DNA of 64,000 nt from contig NZ_LZGK01000016.1 in the NCBI RefSeq assembly GCF_001690705.1, forward strand, positions 62,001-126,000, in the 5' to 3' direction. Under the pieces are notes generated by a model, which did no database searches, was not told where the DNA came from, and was given only the letters and a program-made list of their open reading frames with translations. The translations under genes were made by a program, and so were the position numbers. Numbering within the stretch: the first letter of the stretch is position 1; each line of letters starts with the position of its first letter. This document shows, one piece after another, positions 39,575 to 50,546 of this stretch. This DNA comes from Gilliamella sp. wkB178. Its GTDB lineage: Bacteria > Pseudomonadota > Gammaproteobacteria > Enterobacterales > Orbaceae.

Positions 39575-42271
39575 ATGGCAGTAACCAACATGAATGAGTT
39601 AAATGAGTTGATGGTGCGCGTGAAAAGAGCTCAAGAAACTTATGCAACTTATACTCAAGAGCAAGTCGATAAAATATTCACAGAAGCAGCCAAAGCCGCT
39701 GCAGCTGCGCGTATTCCGCTTGCACAACAAGCTGTTGCTGAATCAGGCATGGGCGTTGTAGAAGATAAGGTAATTAAAAACTTATTTGCTGCAGAATATA
39801 TTCTTAATAAATTCCGTCACGAAAAAACTTGTGGTGTTATTGAGGAAAATGAACAATATGGCACCATCACTATCGCTGAACCTTTAGGCGTTATTTGTGG
39901 TATTGTTCCAACAACTAATCCGACATCGACCGCTATTTTTAAATCATTAATTAGTTTGAAAACTCGTAATGCGATTGTTTTTTCGCCTCATCCTAGAGCT
40001 AAGAAATCAACCATTGAAGCCGCTCGTATCGTTCTTGATGCAGCAGTAAAAGCTGGTGCCCCAAAAGATATTATTGGGTGGATTGATGAGCCATCTATCG
40101 AATTATCTAATGCATTAATGCATCATGATGATGTCGCGGCTATTTTAGCTACTGGTGGACCAGGTATGGTGAAAGCTGCATATAGTTCTGGTAAACCAGC
40201 TCTAGGTGTTGGCGCAGGTAATACACCTGTGGTTATTGATGAAACCGCTGATTTAAAACGTGCTGTTGCTTCAGTCCTTATGTCTAAGACTTTTGATAAT
40301 GGTATGATTTGTGCGTCAGAGCAAGCGATTGTTGTGGTTGATTCTGTTTATGATGAAGTGCGTAGTTTATTAAATGAGTATGGAGCATATGTTTTAAATG
40401 CTAAAGAAACTAAAGCTGTACAAGGTATTATTTTAAATGATAAAGGTGCCTTAAATGCCAACATCGTAGGGCAACCAGCTGCGAAAATTGCTCAAATGGC
40501 TGGTTTTAAAGTACCATCATCAGCAAAAGTATTGGTGGGTGAAGTAACTAAAGTTGATTTATCTGAGCCTTTTGCACATGAAAAACTTTCACCTACGTTG
40601 GCAATGTTTAAAGCAAAAGATTTTGCTGAAGCTGTTGATAAAGCAGAAAAATTAATCGAAATGGGTGGTTTAGGTCATACTTCTGTTCTTTACACTGATC
40701 AAGATGCCAATAAAGATCGGGTTGCTTATTTTGGCAAGAAAATGAAAACTTGTCGTATTTTAATTAATCAACCAGCTGCTCATGGTGGTATTGGTGATTT
40801 GTATAACTTTGATTTAGCTCCATCTTTAACACTAGGATGTGGTTCTTGGGGTGGAAATTCGGTATCTGAGAATGTCGGACCGAAACACTTAATCAACAAG
40901 AAAACAATCGCTAAGAGAGCAGAAAACATGTTATGGCATAAATTACCAAGTTCTATCTATTTCCGTCGTGGATCATTACCGGTCGCCCTTAACGAAGTTG
41001 TTGACCAGGGAGCCAAACGAGTATTTGTTGTTACAGATAAATTCCTATTTGACAATGGATATACTAAACAAATCACTGATCAACTTGAATCAAGAGGTGC
41101 ACTATGTGAAACCTTCTTTGATGTTGCAGCAGATCCAACATTAAGTATTGTTCGTAAAGGTACCGAAGCAATGACTGCATTTAGGCCTGATACTATTATC
41201 GCGGTTGGTGGTGGTTCACCTATGGATGCGGCGAAAATTATGTGGGTTCTATATGAACATCCTGAAACTAAATTTGATGAACTAGCATTACGGTTCATGG
41301 ATATTCGTAAACGTGCATGTCATTTCCCGCATATGGGTGAAAAAGCCAAACTTATTTGTGTGGCAACCACATCTGGTACCGGTTCAGAAGTGACACCGTT
41401 TGCAGTGGTTACAGATGATGCAACTGGGCAAAAATATCCGTTAGCGGATTATGCAATTACTCCGCATATGGCAATAGTCGATGCTAATTTAGTAATGAAT
41501 ATGCCAAAATCACTTTGTGCATTTGGTGGTTATGATGCTGTAGTTCACTCATTAGAAGCTTATGTTTCAATTATGGCAAATGAGTTTTCTGATGGTCAAG
41601 CATTACAAGCTTTAAGCTTGTTGAAGGCTTATTTACCTGCAAGCTATAAAGAAGGCGCGCAAAATCCTATAGCACGTGAAAAAGTTCATAGTGCAGCAAC
41701 TCTTGCAGGTGTTGCATTTGCACAAGCGTTCTTAGGTATTTGTCACTCATTAGCACACAAATTAGGTGCTGCATTCCATGTGCCTCATGGTCTTGCCAAT
41801 GCTATGTTAATGTGCAATGTGGTGCGTTTTAATGCGACTAATAAACCAACAAAACAAGGTACTTTTAGTCAATACGGTTATCCAAAAGCAATTCAACGTT
41901 ATGCTGAAGTTGCAGATCATTTAGGATTAACTGCGGCTTCAGATAAAGATGAGAAGAAAGTTGAAAAACTTATTGGTTGGTTAGAAGCACTTAAGAAAGA
42001 TCTTAATATTCCTTCTTCAATTAAAGAATATGGAGTTCCTGAAAAAGAATTCTTGGCTGCTGTAGACCAATTATCTGTTGATGCGTTTGATGACCAATGT
42101 ACAGGTGCTAATCCGCGTTATCCACTTATTGCTGAATTAAAACAACTCTACTTAGACTCGTACTATGGACGAGTTTATGAAGATAAAGGTGATATTAGTG
42201 AAGATGTTGCCTTACATACTGCGGCAAAAGGTGTAGCCTCCACTAAGAAAAAAGCTACTAAAAAGAAATAA
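39575..42271 (+). CDS. adhE: Bifunctional acetaldehyde-CoA/alcohol dehydrogenase
   Basis: Converts acetyl-CoA to ethanol during fermentation, regenerating NAD+. At 898 aa it matches E. coli AdhE (891). The N-terminal aldehyde dehydrogenase half has the catalytic Cys in NGMICASEQA near residue 246. The C-terminal iron-dependent alcohol dehydrogenase has GGGSPMDAAKIMW and the His-containing CHSLAHKLGAAFHVPHG. It ends in a Lys-rich tail (KKKATKKK). The 278-bp upstream gap has no gene and likely carries regulation. A fermentative lifestyle fits with the FHL island, as both dispose of pyruvate-derived products. Confidence 0.96.
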   Translation: MAVTNMNELNELMVRVKRAQETYATYTQEQVDKIFTEAAKAAAAARIPLAQQAVAESGMGVVEDKVIKNLFAAEYILNKFRHEKTCGVIEENEQYGTITIAEPLGVICGIVPTTNPTSTAIFKSLISLKTRNAIVFSPHPRAKKSTIEAARIVLDAAVKAGAPKDIIGWIDEPSIELSNALMHHDDVAAILATGGPGMVKAAYSSGKPALGVGAGNTPVVIDETADLKRAVASVLMSKTFDNGMICASEQAIVVVDSVYDEVRSLLNEYGAYVLNAKETKAVQGIILNDKGALNANIVGQPAAKIAQMAGFKVPSSAKVLVGEVTKVDLSEPFAHEKLSPTLAMFKAKDFAEAVDKAEKLIEMGGLGHTSVLYTDQDANKDRVAYFGKKMKTCRILINQPAAHGGIGDLYNFDLAPSLTLGCGSWGGNSVSENVGPKHLINKKTIAKRAENMLWHKLPSSIYFRRGSLPVALNEVVDQGAKRVFVVTDKFLFDNGYTKQITDQLESRGALCETFFDVAADPTLSIVRKGTEAMTAFRPDTIIAVGGGSPMDAAKIMWVLYEHPETKFDELALRFMDIRKRACHFPHMGEKAKLICVATTSGTGSEVTPFAVVTDDATGQKYPLADYAITPHMAIVDANLVMNMPKSLCAFGGYDAVVHSLEAYVSIMANEFSDGQALQALSLLKAYLPASYKEGAQNPIAREKVHSAATLAGVAFAQAFLGICHSLAHKLGAAFHVPHGLANAMLMCNVVRFNATNKPTKQGTFSQYGYPKAIQRYAEVADHLGLTAASDKDEKKVEKLIGWLEALKKDLNIPSSIKEYGVPEKEFLAAVDQLSVDAFDDQCTGANPRYPLIAELKQLYLDSYYGRVYEDKGDISEDVALHTAAKGVASTKKKATKKK

Positions 42272-42296
42272 TATAAAATATTTTTTCTGTTAAACA

Positions 42297-42331
42297 AAAT
42301 CCTGATATAGTCATATATTTCAGGATTTTTT
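42297..42331 (+). terminator. Terminator after adhE
   Basis: AAAATCCTGA / TCAGGATTTTT around a 13-base loop, followed by a T run. Confidence 0.8.
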
Positions 42332-42381
42332 ATAGTTTTGATTTTTTTTTAAGCAAATAAAATAAAATTTGTTTTTTTTAC

Positions 42382-42410
42382 TTGCAAGGTTAAGTGTTCT
42401 AGTCCATAAT
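42382..42410 (+). promoter_or_regulatory. Stable-RNA promoter for the tRNA cluster and tuf
   Basis: TTGCAA (42382-42387), 17-base spacer, CATAAT (42405-42410), then a GCGC discriminator. It lies 14 bp before the first tRNA. Confidence 0.65.
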
Positions 42411-42423
42411 GCGCAGCACTTAG

Positions 42424-42499
<76 letters not shown>

Positions 42500-42532
42500 T
42501 TTTCCTAAGTATACAAAGTAATAAAGATTCGG

Positions 42533-42617
<85 letters not shown>

Positions 42618-42673
42618 TGTATCTAATATTAGCAATAGCTAATTGAAGCATTTAGGTAGCCGAGTTTGAATAT

Positions 42674-42748
<75 letters not shown>

Positions 42749-42751
42749 ATT

Positions 42752-42827
42752 GCTGATATAGCTCAGTTGGTAGAGCGCACCCTTGGTAAGGGTGAGGTCG
42801 GCAGTTCAAATCTGCCTATCAGCACCA
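42752..42827 (+). tRNA. tRNA-Thr (anticodon GGU)
   Basis: 76 bases, GCTGATA...TATCAGCACCA. Anticodon arm CACCC-TTGGTAA-GGGTG gives GGU. Only three bases separate it from tRNA-Gly, so they share a precursor. Confidence 0.97.
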
Positions 42828-43003
42828 TTCTTGTACCTTTCCTAAACTTCTAAAAATATCGAATTTAACAGCTTTATAGCTTGTCACTCGATGGCTTTAT
42901 CTGTTATCATTCAAAGCTGATTTTATATTAGTATTATGTAAATATAATACTTGGTTAATGTGGTGATTCGCCACCGATTTGTATTACATTTGAGGGACAA
43001 TAA

Positions 43004-44188
<1,185 letters not shown>

Positions 44189-44208
44189 TTTAGCTACTTG
44201 TTACTCAT

Positions 44209-44236
44209 AGAAAGGGTATCGTTAGATGCCCTTTCT
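44209..44236 (+). terminator. Terminator-like hairpin between tuf and secE
   Basis: AGAAAGGG (44209-44216) pairs with CCCTTTCT (44229-44236) with further inner pairs. The following sequence is only moderately T-rich, so it may terminate partially. Confidence 0.6.
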
Positions 44237-44324
44237 TATCTAGTCTATTTAGCAAAATGTTTTTAGCAAAAAGAGCATTTTGGGAAATGGATATTATTAT
44301 AAATAACATAGTTGTAGGTTTTAT

Positions 44325-44726
44325 ATGCTAGTAAATAACGAGAGTCAAGATACAAGCACGATTCTAGACAAATTCAAGTGGGGTTTGGTTCTTATATTGA
44401 TTGCATTTATTGTCTGGGGAAATTTTTATTTTGCTGGGCCTAATGATATATATCAACCAAATACGATCGTTAGAATTATTGCAGTGGTTGTAATTTCACT
44501 TCTAACTTTATTGATTGCATTTACAACGAATAAAGGTAAAGTATTTTTTGTATTTTTACAAGAATCAAGAAAAGAGTTAAGAAAAGTAGTATGGCCTACT
44601 CGTAAAGAAACAGTACAAACAACTCTACTCATTGCAGCTATTACTGTTATTGTTGGCTTAGCCCTTTGGGGAATGGATTCTTTATTCCGTTCAATAGTCT
44701 TTTACTTAACATCAATAGGACGTTAA
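44325..44726 (+). CDS. secE: Protein translocase subunit SecE
   Basis: Essential inner-membrane component of SecYEG. 133 aa, the three-helix long form found in enterics (E. coli 127). Hydrophobic segments lie near residues 17-32, 45-65 and 100-125. The conserved cytoplasmic helix [20 protein letters not shown] is present before the last helix. It is followed by nusG after one base. Confidence 0.95.
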   Translation: MLVNNESQDTSTILDKFKWGLVLILIAFIVWGNFYFAGPNDIYQPNTIVRIIAVVVISLLTLLIAFTTNKGKVFFVFLQESRKELRKVVWPTRKETVQTTLLIAAITVIVGLALWGMDSLFRSIVFYLTSIGR

Positions 44727-44727
44727 T

Positions 44728-45273
44728 ATGAGTGAAACACAACAAAAACGATGGTATGTTATTCAAGCATACTCAGGCTATGAAGCACGTGTTGCTCAAT
44801 CCTTACGTGAATATATTAAATTACATAACATGGAAGATTTATTTGGTGAGGTCTTAGTACCAACTGAAGAAGTTGTCGAAATGAAAAGTGGTCAACGTCG
44901 TAAGAGTGAACGTAAATTCTTTCCTGGTTATGTTTTAGTCGAAATGATAATGAATGATGCAACTTGGCATTTAGTTAAAAGTGTACCAAGAACACTAGGA
45001 TTTATTGGTGGAACTTCTGATAGACCAGCACCAATTAGTCAACGTGAAGTTGATGCAATCATGAATCGCTTACAACAAGTTGGTGATAAACCTCGTCCAA
45101 AAACATTATTCGAACCTGGTGAACTTGTTAGAGTTAATGAAGGTCCATTTGCTGACTTTAATGGTGTCGTAGAAGAAGTTGATTACGAAAAGAGTCGCTT
45201 AAAAGTCTCGGTATCAATTTTTGGGCGTTCAACCCCAGTAGAACTTGACTTTAGCCAAGTTGAAAAAAGTTAA
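44728..45273 (+). CDS. nusG: Transcription termination/antitermination factor NusG
   Basis: Binds RNA polymerase and couples it to Rho or the ribosome. 181 aa, the same as E. coli. The N-terminal NGN domain begins [13 protein letters not shown]. The C-terminal KOW motif is in [22 protein letters not shown] (about residues 129-150). It forms a two-gene operon with secE and ends at a strong terminator. The rplKAJL genes that usually follow are not next to it. Confidence 0.97.
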   Translation: MSETQQKRWYVIQAYSGYEARVAQSLREYIKLHNMEDLFGEVLVPTEEVVEMKSGQRRKSERKFFPGYVLVEMIMNDATWHLVKSVPRTLGFIGGTSDRPAPISQREVDAIMNRLQQVGDKPRPKTLFEPGELVRVNEGPFADFNGVVEEVDYEKSRLKVSVSIFGRSTPVELDFSQVEKS

Positions 45274-45297
45274 TTGAATCAAATTGAAAAGAGTTTA

Positions 45298-45332
45298 AAA
45301 AAAATCACAGAAGTCATTCTGTGATTTTTTTA
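45298..45332 (+). terminator. Terminator after nusG
   Basis: AAATCACAG / CTGTGATTT within longer A and T runs; eight-base loop. A strong rho-independent structure. Confidence 0.9.
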
Positions 45333-45428
45333 TATCTACTTAAAGTAAGACTAGCTAGTAACTTAAGCTAATTAGTGGCAGAATTAAATAAGGCAAAGTT
45401 GTTTAATTTTTTAACACGATAATATTTT

Positions 45429-47348
45429 TTAAATTGTATTAAAATCTTCTAGTTGTTGTTGTAAATCCAGCCAATTAAGTTCAGTCTCTTCCAGTTCATT
45501 TTTTAGTTGACTTTGATTAAGCAATAAAGTGGTTAATTCAGTTTTTTTGTCAGGTTCATACATACTAGGATCTGCTAATTGCTGTTCAATATCTTGTAAT
45601 TGTTTAGTTAGTTGCTCAAGGTTACGTTCTTCTTGTTGTAATTGTTTTTTTATAGGTTGCAATTGTGCACGTAATTCGGCTTCTTTACGTTTTTGTTCTT
45701 TGCGATCTTGAGCTGAAAGATTTTGAACTGTTTCATTTTTATTAATATTATTCTCAATGGTTTGATTTTCAAGTTTCTGTTCTTCGGCAAGCCATTTCTG
45801 GTAATCATCAAGATCTCCTTCAAATGGCTCCACTTTATGATCATGTACTAGATAAAACTCATCAGTGGTAGAACGCAATAAATGACGATCATGGGAGACC
45901 ACAACTAACGCGCCTTCAAAATCAATTAAGGCTTCGGTCAATGCTTGTCGCATATCTAAATCCAAATGGTTAGTTGGTTCATCTAATAGAAGTAGATTAG
46001 GTTTTTGCCACACAATAAGTGCTAACACTAAACGCGCTTTTTCTCCGCCAGAAAAAGTATTTACTGGTTCATTAACTTTATCACCATGAAAATCAAAACC
46101 ACCTAAATAATTACGCAACTCTTGTTCGGTAATATTGAAATCGGCAAGTTGAGTTAAATGCCAAAGCGGTGATTCATCAGCGCGTAAGTATTCTAATTGA
46201 TGTTGAGCAAAATAGCCTAATTGTACACCTTTAGCTAAATTAATATGCCCTTCTTTAGGTAAAAGTTCACCAGCTAATAGTTTAATTAATGTTGATTTAC
46301 CGGCACCATTACGACCTAATAAACCTATTCGGGAGCTAGGGACTAAATTAAGTTTAATTTTCTCTAATACAATTTTCTCATCATAGCCAGCTACGACTTT
46401 CTCCATCATTAATAGTGGACTAGGTAGAAATTCTGGAGCACGAAAACTAAAATGAAATGGATTATCAACATGTGCTGGTGCTATTAGTTCCATTTTTTCG
46501 AGCATCTTAATCCTACTTTGTGCTTGTTTGGCTTTAGTTGCTTTTGCTTTAAAACGATTAATATAACTTTGCAGATGAGCCACTTTTAGTTGTTGACTTT
46601 GATAAAGAGACTGTTGTTGTGCCAATTTTGTTGCTCGTTGGATTTCAAACGAAGAGTAGTTTCCGGTATATTCAAACAAGCTTTTTTGTTCAATATGAAT
46701 AATTTTATTCACTAGTGGATCTAAAAAATCTCTGTCGTGTGAAATTAAAATTAACGTTCCTTGATAATTAGTTAGCCATTTTTCAAGCCAAATCACAGCA
46801 TCTAAATCAAGGTGATTAGTCGGTTCATCAAGAAGTAATAAATCAGAACGACACATCAAAGCTTGTGCCAGATTTAAGCGCATGCGCCAACCACCAGAAT
46901 AGGATTTTACGGGTAATTGTAATTGTTCATTGGAAAATCCCAGGCCATGCAAAAGTGTTGCTGCTCGAGAACGAATCGTCCAGGCATCAATCGTATCAAG
47001 TTTTTCATGCACTAGCGCAATTTGTTGGCCATTATTTTGTTGATTGGCTATGTCTAATTGCAGTTCTAATTGCCGATATTCACGATCACCGTCAATAGCG
47101 TATTCAATTGCTGGTGTATCTAATGCAGGAGTTTCTTGATTTACCCATGCAAGTTGCCATTGAGAAGGAATACTTAATATTCCTGCATCTGCTTGAATTT
47201 CTCCTTTTATGAGCGAAAAAAGAGTGGATTTACCGCAACCATTTTTACCGACCAGACCAACTTTTTGTTTAGGATTGATGGTTGCAGAAGCATTATCTAA
47301 AAGTAAATTAGCACCTCGGCGCACTTGGATGGAATCAAATACTATCAT
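45429..47348 (-). CDS. yheS: ABC-F family ATPase YheS
   Basis: Tandem ABC ATPase without membrane domain, of the ribosome-associated ABC-F group. 639 aa, matching E. coli YheS (637). Two Walker A motifs (GKNGCGKST near residue 35, GRNGAGKST near residue 348), two ABC signatures (SYSGGWRMRL and TFSGGEKARL) and LLDEPTNHLDLD twice. A charged Gln/Lys/Glu-rich coiled coil forms the C-terminal ~100 residues. It is convergent with nusG. Confidence 0.94.
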   Translation of the reverse strand: MIVFDSIQVRRGANLLLDNASATINPKQKVGLVGKNGCGKSTLFSLIKGEIQADAGILSIPSQWQLAWVNQETPALDTPAIEYAIDGDREYRQLELQLDIANQQNNGQQIALVHEKLDTIDAWTIRSRAATLLHGLGFSNEQLQLPVKSYSGGWRMRLNLAQALMCRSDLLLLDEPTNHLDLDAVIWLEKWLTNYQGTLILISHDRDFLDPLVNKIIHIEQKSLFEYTGNYSSFEIQRATKLAQQQSLYQSQQLKVAHLQSYINRFKAKATKAKQAQSRIKMLEKMELIAPAHVDNPFHFSFRAPEFLPSPLLMMEKVVAGYDEKIVLEKIKLNLVPSSRIGLLGRNGAGKSTLIKLLAGELLPKEGHINLAKGVQLGYFAQHQLEYLRADESPLWHLTQLADFNITEQELRNYLGGFDFHGDKVNEPVNTFSGGEKARLVLALIVWQKPNLLLLDEPTNHLDLDMRQALTEALIDFEGALVVVSHDRHLLRSTTDEFYLVHDHKVEPFEGDLDDYQKWLAEEQKLENQTIENNINKNETVQNLSAQDRKEQKRKEAELRAQLQPIKKQLQQEERNLEQLTKQLQDIEQQLADPSMYEPDKKTELTTLLLNQSQLKNELEETELNWLDLQQQLEDFNTI

Positions 47349-47437
47349 AATATTGTCAACGATTATTCAATACAAAATAAAATGTGTTATGCTAACAAAA
47401 AATTGCATTTATGAAAAATTAAAATAAGAGCTTTAAT

Positions 47438-48601
47438 ATGGTAATGAGTCCTTATAGTCTAACTCCTAAAATAGCACAACAAATTGTTGACAGAACAATG
47501 AAAATTATTGATTGTAACATTAATGTGATGGATGCGAATGGTTGTATTATTGGAAGTGGTGATCTAGAACGCATAGGTGAAGTTCATGAAGGTGCTATGC
47601 TTGCAATTTCGCAGAAACGGATTGTTTCAATTGATAATAATATGGTAAAGCGTTTGCACGGTGTTAAACCTGGTATCAATCTACCTTTAAAATTGAATGA
47701 TCGTATTGTAGGAGTAATTGGCTTAACGGGTGAACCTTCAGATATTCGCCAATTTGGTGAGCTTGTCTGTATGTCTGCGGAAATGATGATGGAACAAACG
47801 CAGTTATTACAAGAACTGTCCTATGATAATCGTTTAAAAGAAGAACTTATTTTAACTTTGATTGAGAAAGAAATTTTGCCAGATAGTATGGTGCAATGGG
47901 TAAAACGTTTAGATATCGATCTAAATTTACCTAGAGTAGTTGGCATAATAGAAGTGGATAGTGGACAATTGGGTATAGATACCGCTATGAGTGAGCTACA
48001 AAATTTGCAAATACAGGTACAAATATTAAGCAAACATAATTTAGTGGCGATTAAATCCATTACTGAGTTAGTCATACTGATCCCTGCCCTTAACCGTTAT
48101 GGACGATGGGATTTATTAGAACATAAGAAAAAATTGGAGCAGTTAGTTATTGATATAAAAAATGTAACCCAATTAGATATACGAATTTCGTTAGGTAATT
48201 ATTTTGATCAAAATAATTACCCTTTAGTTAAATCCTATCAAACAGCTAAAACTACTATGCTTATAGGTAAACAAAGGATGCCTAATGTACGAAATTACTA
48301 TTATCAACAATTAATTTTACCAGTTTTATTACATGGATTAAGTTATGATTGGCAAGCCGAGGAATTATTGTTACCTTTAAAAAAATTAAAAAAGGATGAT
48401 AACAATGGTGTATTACAAAAAACTTTACAAACTTGGTTTAAAAATAATTTACATAATGGTAATGCATCGAATGAACTTTTTATACATCGTAATACCTTAG
48501 AATATAGATTAAATAAAATAACTAAGTTGACTGGATTAAATTTAGATAAATTTGATGATAAATTACTTTTATATATTGCTCTACAATTAGATAAGAACTA
48601 A
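47438..48601 (+). CDS. cdaR: Sugar diacid utilisation regulator CdaR
   Basis: Transcriptional regulator of glucarate, galactarate and glycerate metabolism. At 387 aa it aligns along its length with E. coli CdaR (385). It has the N-terminal diacid-sensing domain (IDCNINVMDANGCIIGSGD, HGVKPGINLPL, VIGLTGEP) and the C-terminal PucR-type helix-turn-helix (FIHRNTLEYRLNKI). An ATG six bases downstream is an alternative start. Downstream garR and garK are likely targets, about 1 kb away. Confidence 0.93.
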   Translation: MVMSPYSLTPKIAQQIVDRTMKIIDCNINVMDANGCIIGSGDLERIGEVHEGAMLAISQKRIVSIDNNMVKRLHGVKPGINLPLKLNDRIVGVIGLTGEPSDIRQFGELVCMSAEMMMEQTQLLQELSYDNRLKEELILTLIEKEILPDSMVQWVKRLDIDLNLPRVVGIIEVDSGQLGIDTAMSELQNLQIQVQILSKHNLVAIKSITELVILIPALNRYGRWDLLEHKKKLEQLVIDIKNVTQLDIRISLGNYFDQNNYPLVKSYQTAKTTMLIGKQRMPNVRNYYYQQLILPVLLHGLSYDWQAEELLLPLKKLKKDDNNGVLQKTLQTWFKNNLHNGNASNELFIHRNTLEYRLNKITKLTGLNLDKFDDKLLLYIALQLDKN

Positions 48602-49601
48602 TTTTATTTATAAAATATAACTAGTTAGATAATTAAGGAAAGAATGTTAGATAGCAAAAGAGATGTGTTTATAATATTATATTGTGTAATAGATCAAGTT
48701 ATTGGCTGTGGATAAAAAATAGCTAAGAATTGGTCTGAGCAAGATTTATTACAATTATTTTCAAAAGCCAGAAAAATGCATAAATAAAAAATAGTTATTT
48801 ATGCAAAATAAAGCTATTAAATATTATAATTGGTAATTATATTTTCATTTTTTTTAACAGTATATTTTCAAATATTCTAATGATTAGTTTTATATAAGTA
48901 AAAAATAATATTCATTATATAATAAGTCCCATTTCTTATATTATTGTGAAATAAATAACATTAATTTGTTTATTTGCATATAAATAACCGCATATTATCT
49001 TTTAATTTTGTTTTATTGCCCAATGAAATTTTCATGTTATTTATACATACTAAATAAACATGAATAATTAAGTTAAAATCAAATTTTTCAACTAAACCAA
49101 AAGTAATTATAGATGGATGATGAGTATTTATAATTTAAAATAGTAAAATAAATTATAACCATATGAATAAAAAGTCATCTCATTATAGAAATGCTATTGG
49201 AACTATTACCGATTATTTCACTAAAATTAATTAAATTGTTTGTGAAATGATGTAAGTTTAGATTATGTAAATTATTGTTAATTTAGTAGTTATTGCATCC
49301 GTTTAAGGTATTGATTTTAGGTCAAGTGATTAATATACCTCATTGGATCATTTTAATGCTCCAAAAACATCTTTAAGTACAAAAAGTGATAAAACGTGTT
49401 TTGCCGCGTTAAAAGTAAATGTAAGTTTTTGAAATTTGAGCTCCAATTGACGTTGATGAACGTCAATATATACAGATGGGAGTTACATTTATTGTAATAG
49501 GTAATAATCTAGGTTTATTGAGAGGTTCTACTGAATTACTAGCAGATAAATTATTTAAAATAATTAATATTATTTTAATCACAATAATAAAGGAGAATAA
49601 T
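48602..49601. other. Gene-poor gap between cdaR and garR (1.0 kb)
   Basis: Very AT-rich and without a credible gene. A 23-codon frame at 48716-48787 ends NWSEQDLLQLFSKARKMHK and looks like the tail of a decayed gene, but no start is present. A CRP-like sequence (TGTGA-N6-TAACA, one mismatch) is at 48945-48960. A perfect inverted repeat is at 49446-49467. An open frame from 49476 runs into garR but its first 42 codons are not family-like. Confidence 0.55.
49446..49467. promoter_or_regulatory. Perfect inverted repeat, candidate operator upstream of garR
   Basis: ATTGACGTT and AACGTCAAT are perfect 9-bp arms around GATG. There is no T run, so it is more like a protein-binding operator than a terminator. 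It is 135 bp upstream of the garR ATG. CdaR is the obvious candidate ligand by context only. Confidence 0.55.
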
Positions 49602-50483
49602 ATGAAAATTGGTTTTATTGGTTTAGGTATTATGGGAAAACCGATGAGTAAAAACTTGTTAAAAGCAGGTTATTCACTCATTGTTTGTGATAAAAACCAA
49701 GCTTCAGTTGACGAAGTTGTTGCAGCTGGTGCACAAAGTGCGCCAAATGCAAAAGAAGTAGCTAAAGTTTGTGATGTTATTATTACAATGCTACCTAATT
49801 CACCTCATGTTAAAGAAGTTGTCTTAGGTGAAAATAGTGTTGTTGAAGGTGCCAAAGCAGGTGCTACTCTTATTGATATGAGTTCTATTGCACCATTAGC
49901 TAGTCGTGAAATTCATGATGAATTAGCAAAAAAAGGTTTAAATATGTTAGATGCTCCAGTGAGTGGTGGTGAGCCTAAAGCAATTGACGGTACATTATCA
50001 GTTATGGTTGGTGGTGATAAAACTATTTTTGATAAACATTATGATTTGATGAAAGCAATGGCAGGTTCTGTTGTTTATACTGGTGATATCGGTGCAGGTA
50101 ATGTAACAAAACTGGCTAACCAAGTTATTGTGGCACTCAATATTGCTGCAATGTCTGAAGCATTAGTCTTGGCAACTAAAGCTGGAGTAAATCCAGAATT
50201 AGTTTATCAAGCTATTCGAGGTGGGCTTGCAGGGAGTACGGTTTTAGATGCTAAAGCACCAATGGTATTAAATCGTAATTTTAAACCTGGATTTAAAATT
50301 GATTTACACATAAAAGATCTACAAAATGCATTAGATACTTCTCATGGTGTAGGTACTTCATTACCACTTACTGCAATTGTAATGGAAATGATGCAAGCAC
50401 TTAAGACTGATGGTATGGGAGAATGTGATCATAGTGCTTTAGCTCGTTACTACGAAACATTAGCAAAAATTGAAATTAAATAA
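49602..50483 (+). CDS. garR: 2-hydroxy-3-oxopropionate (tartronate semialdehyde) reductase
   Basis: Reduces tartronate semialdehyde to D-glycerate with NAD(P)H. 293 aa from ATG 49602, placed after AAAGGAG; the upstream in-frame extension is rejected. The dinucleotide loop GFIGLGIMGKPM is at residues 4-15. The DAPVSGGEPKA substrate-binding motif and the catalytic Lys in GNVTKLANQ are present. It is the first gene of a garR-garK unit. Confidence 0.93.
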   Translation: MKIGFIGLGIMGKPMSKNLLKAGYSLIVCDKNQASVDEVVAAGAQSAPNAKEVAKVCDVIITMLPNSPHVKEVVLGENSVVEGAKAGATLIDMSSIAPLASREIHDELAKKGLNMLDAPVSGGEPKAIDGTLSVMVGGDKTIFDKHYDLMKAMAGSVVYTGDIGAGNVTKLANQVIVALNIAAMSEALVLATKAGVNPELVYQAIRGGLAGSTVLDAKAPMVLNRNFKPGFKIDLHIKDLQNALDTSHGVGTSLPLTAIVMEMMQALKTDGMGECDHSALARYYETLAKIEIK

Positions 50484-50546
50484 AAGTTGATTATATTGGG
50501 TATGGAAACATACTCAATAACATTGGATGATTTTGTAAGGATAAGT

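Noticed and set aside
49476..49601. 42-residue N-terminal extension of GarR
   Set aside because: The extension has no family match and a strong AAAGGAG lies directly before ATG 49602.
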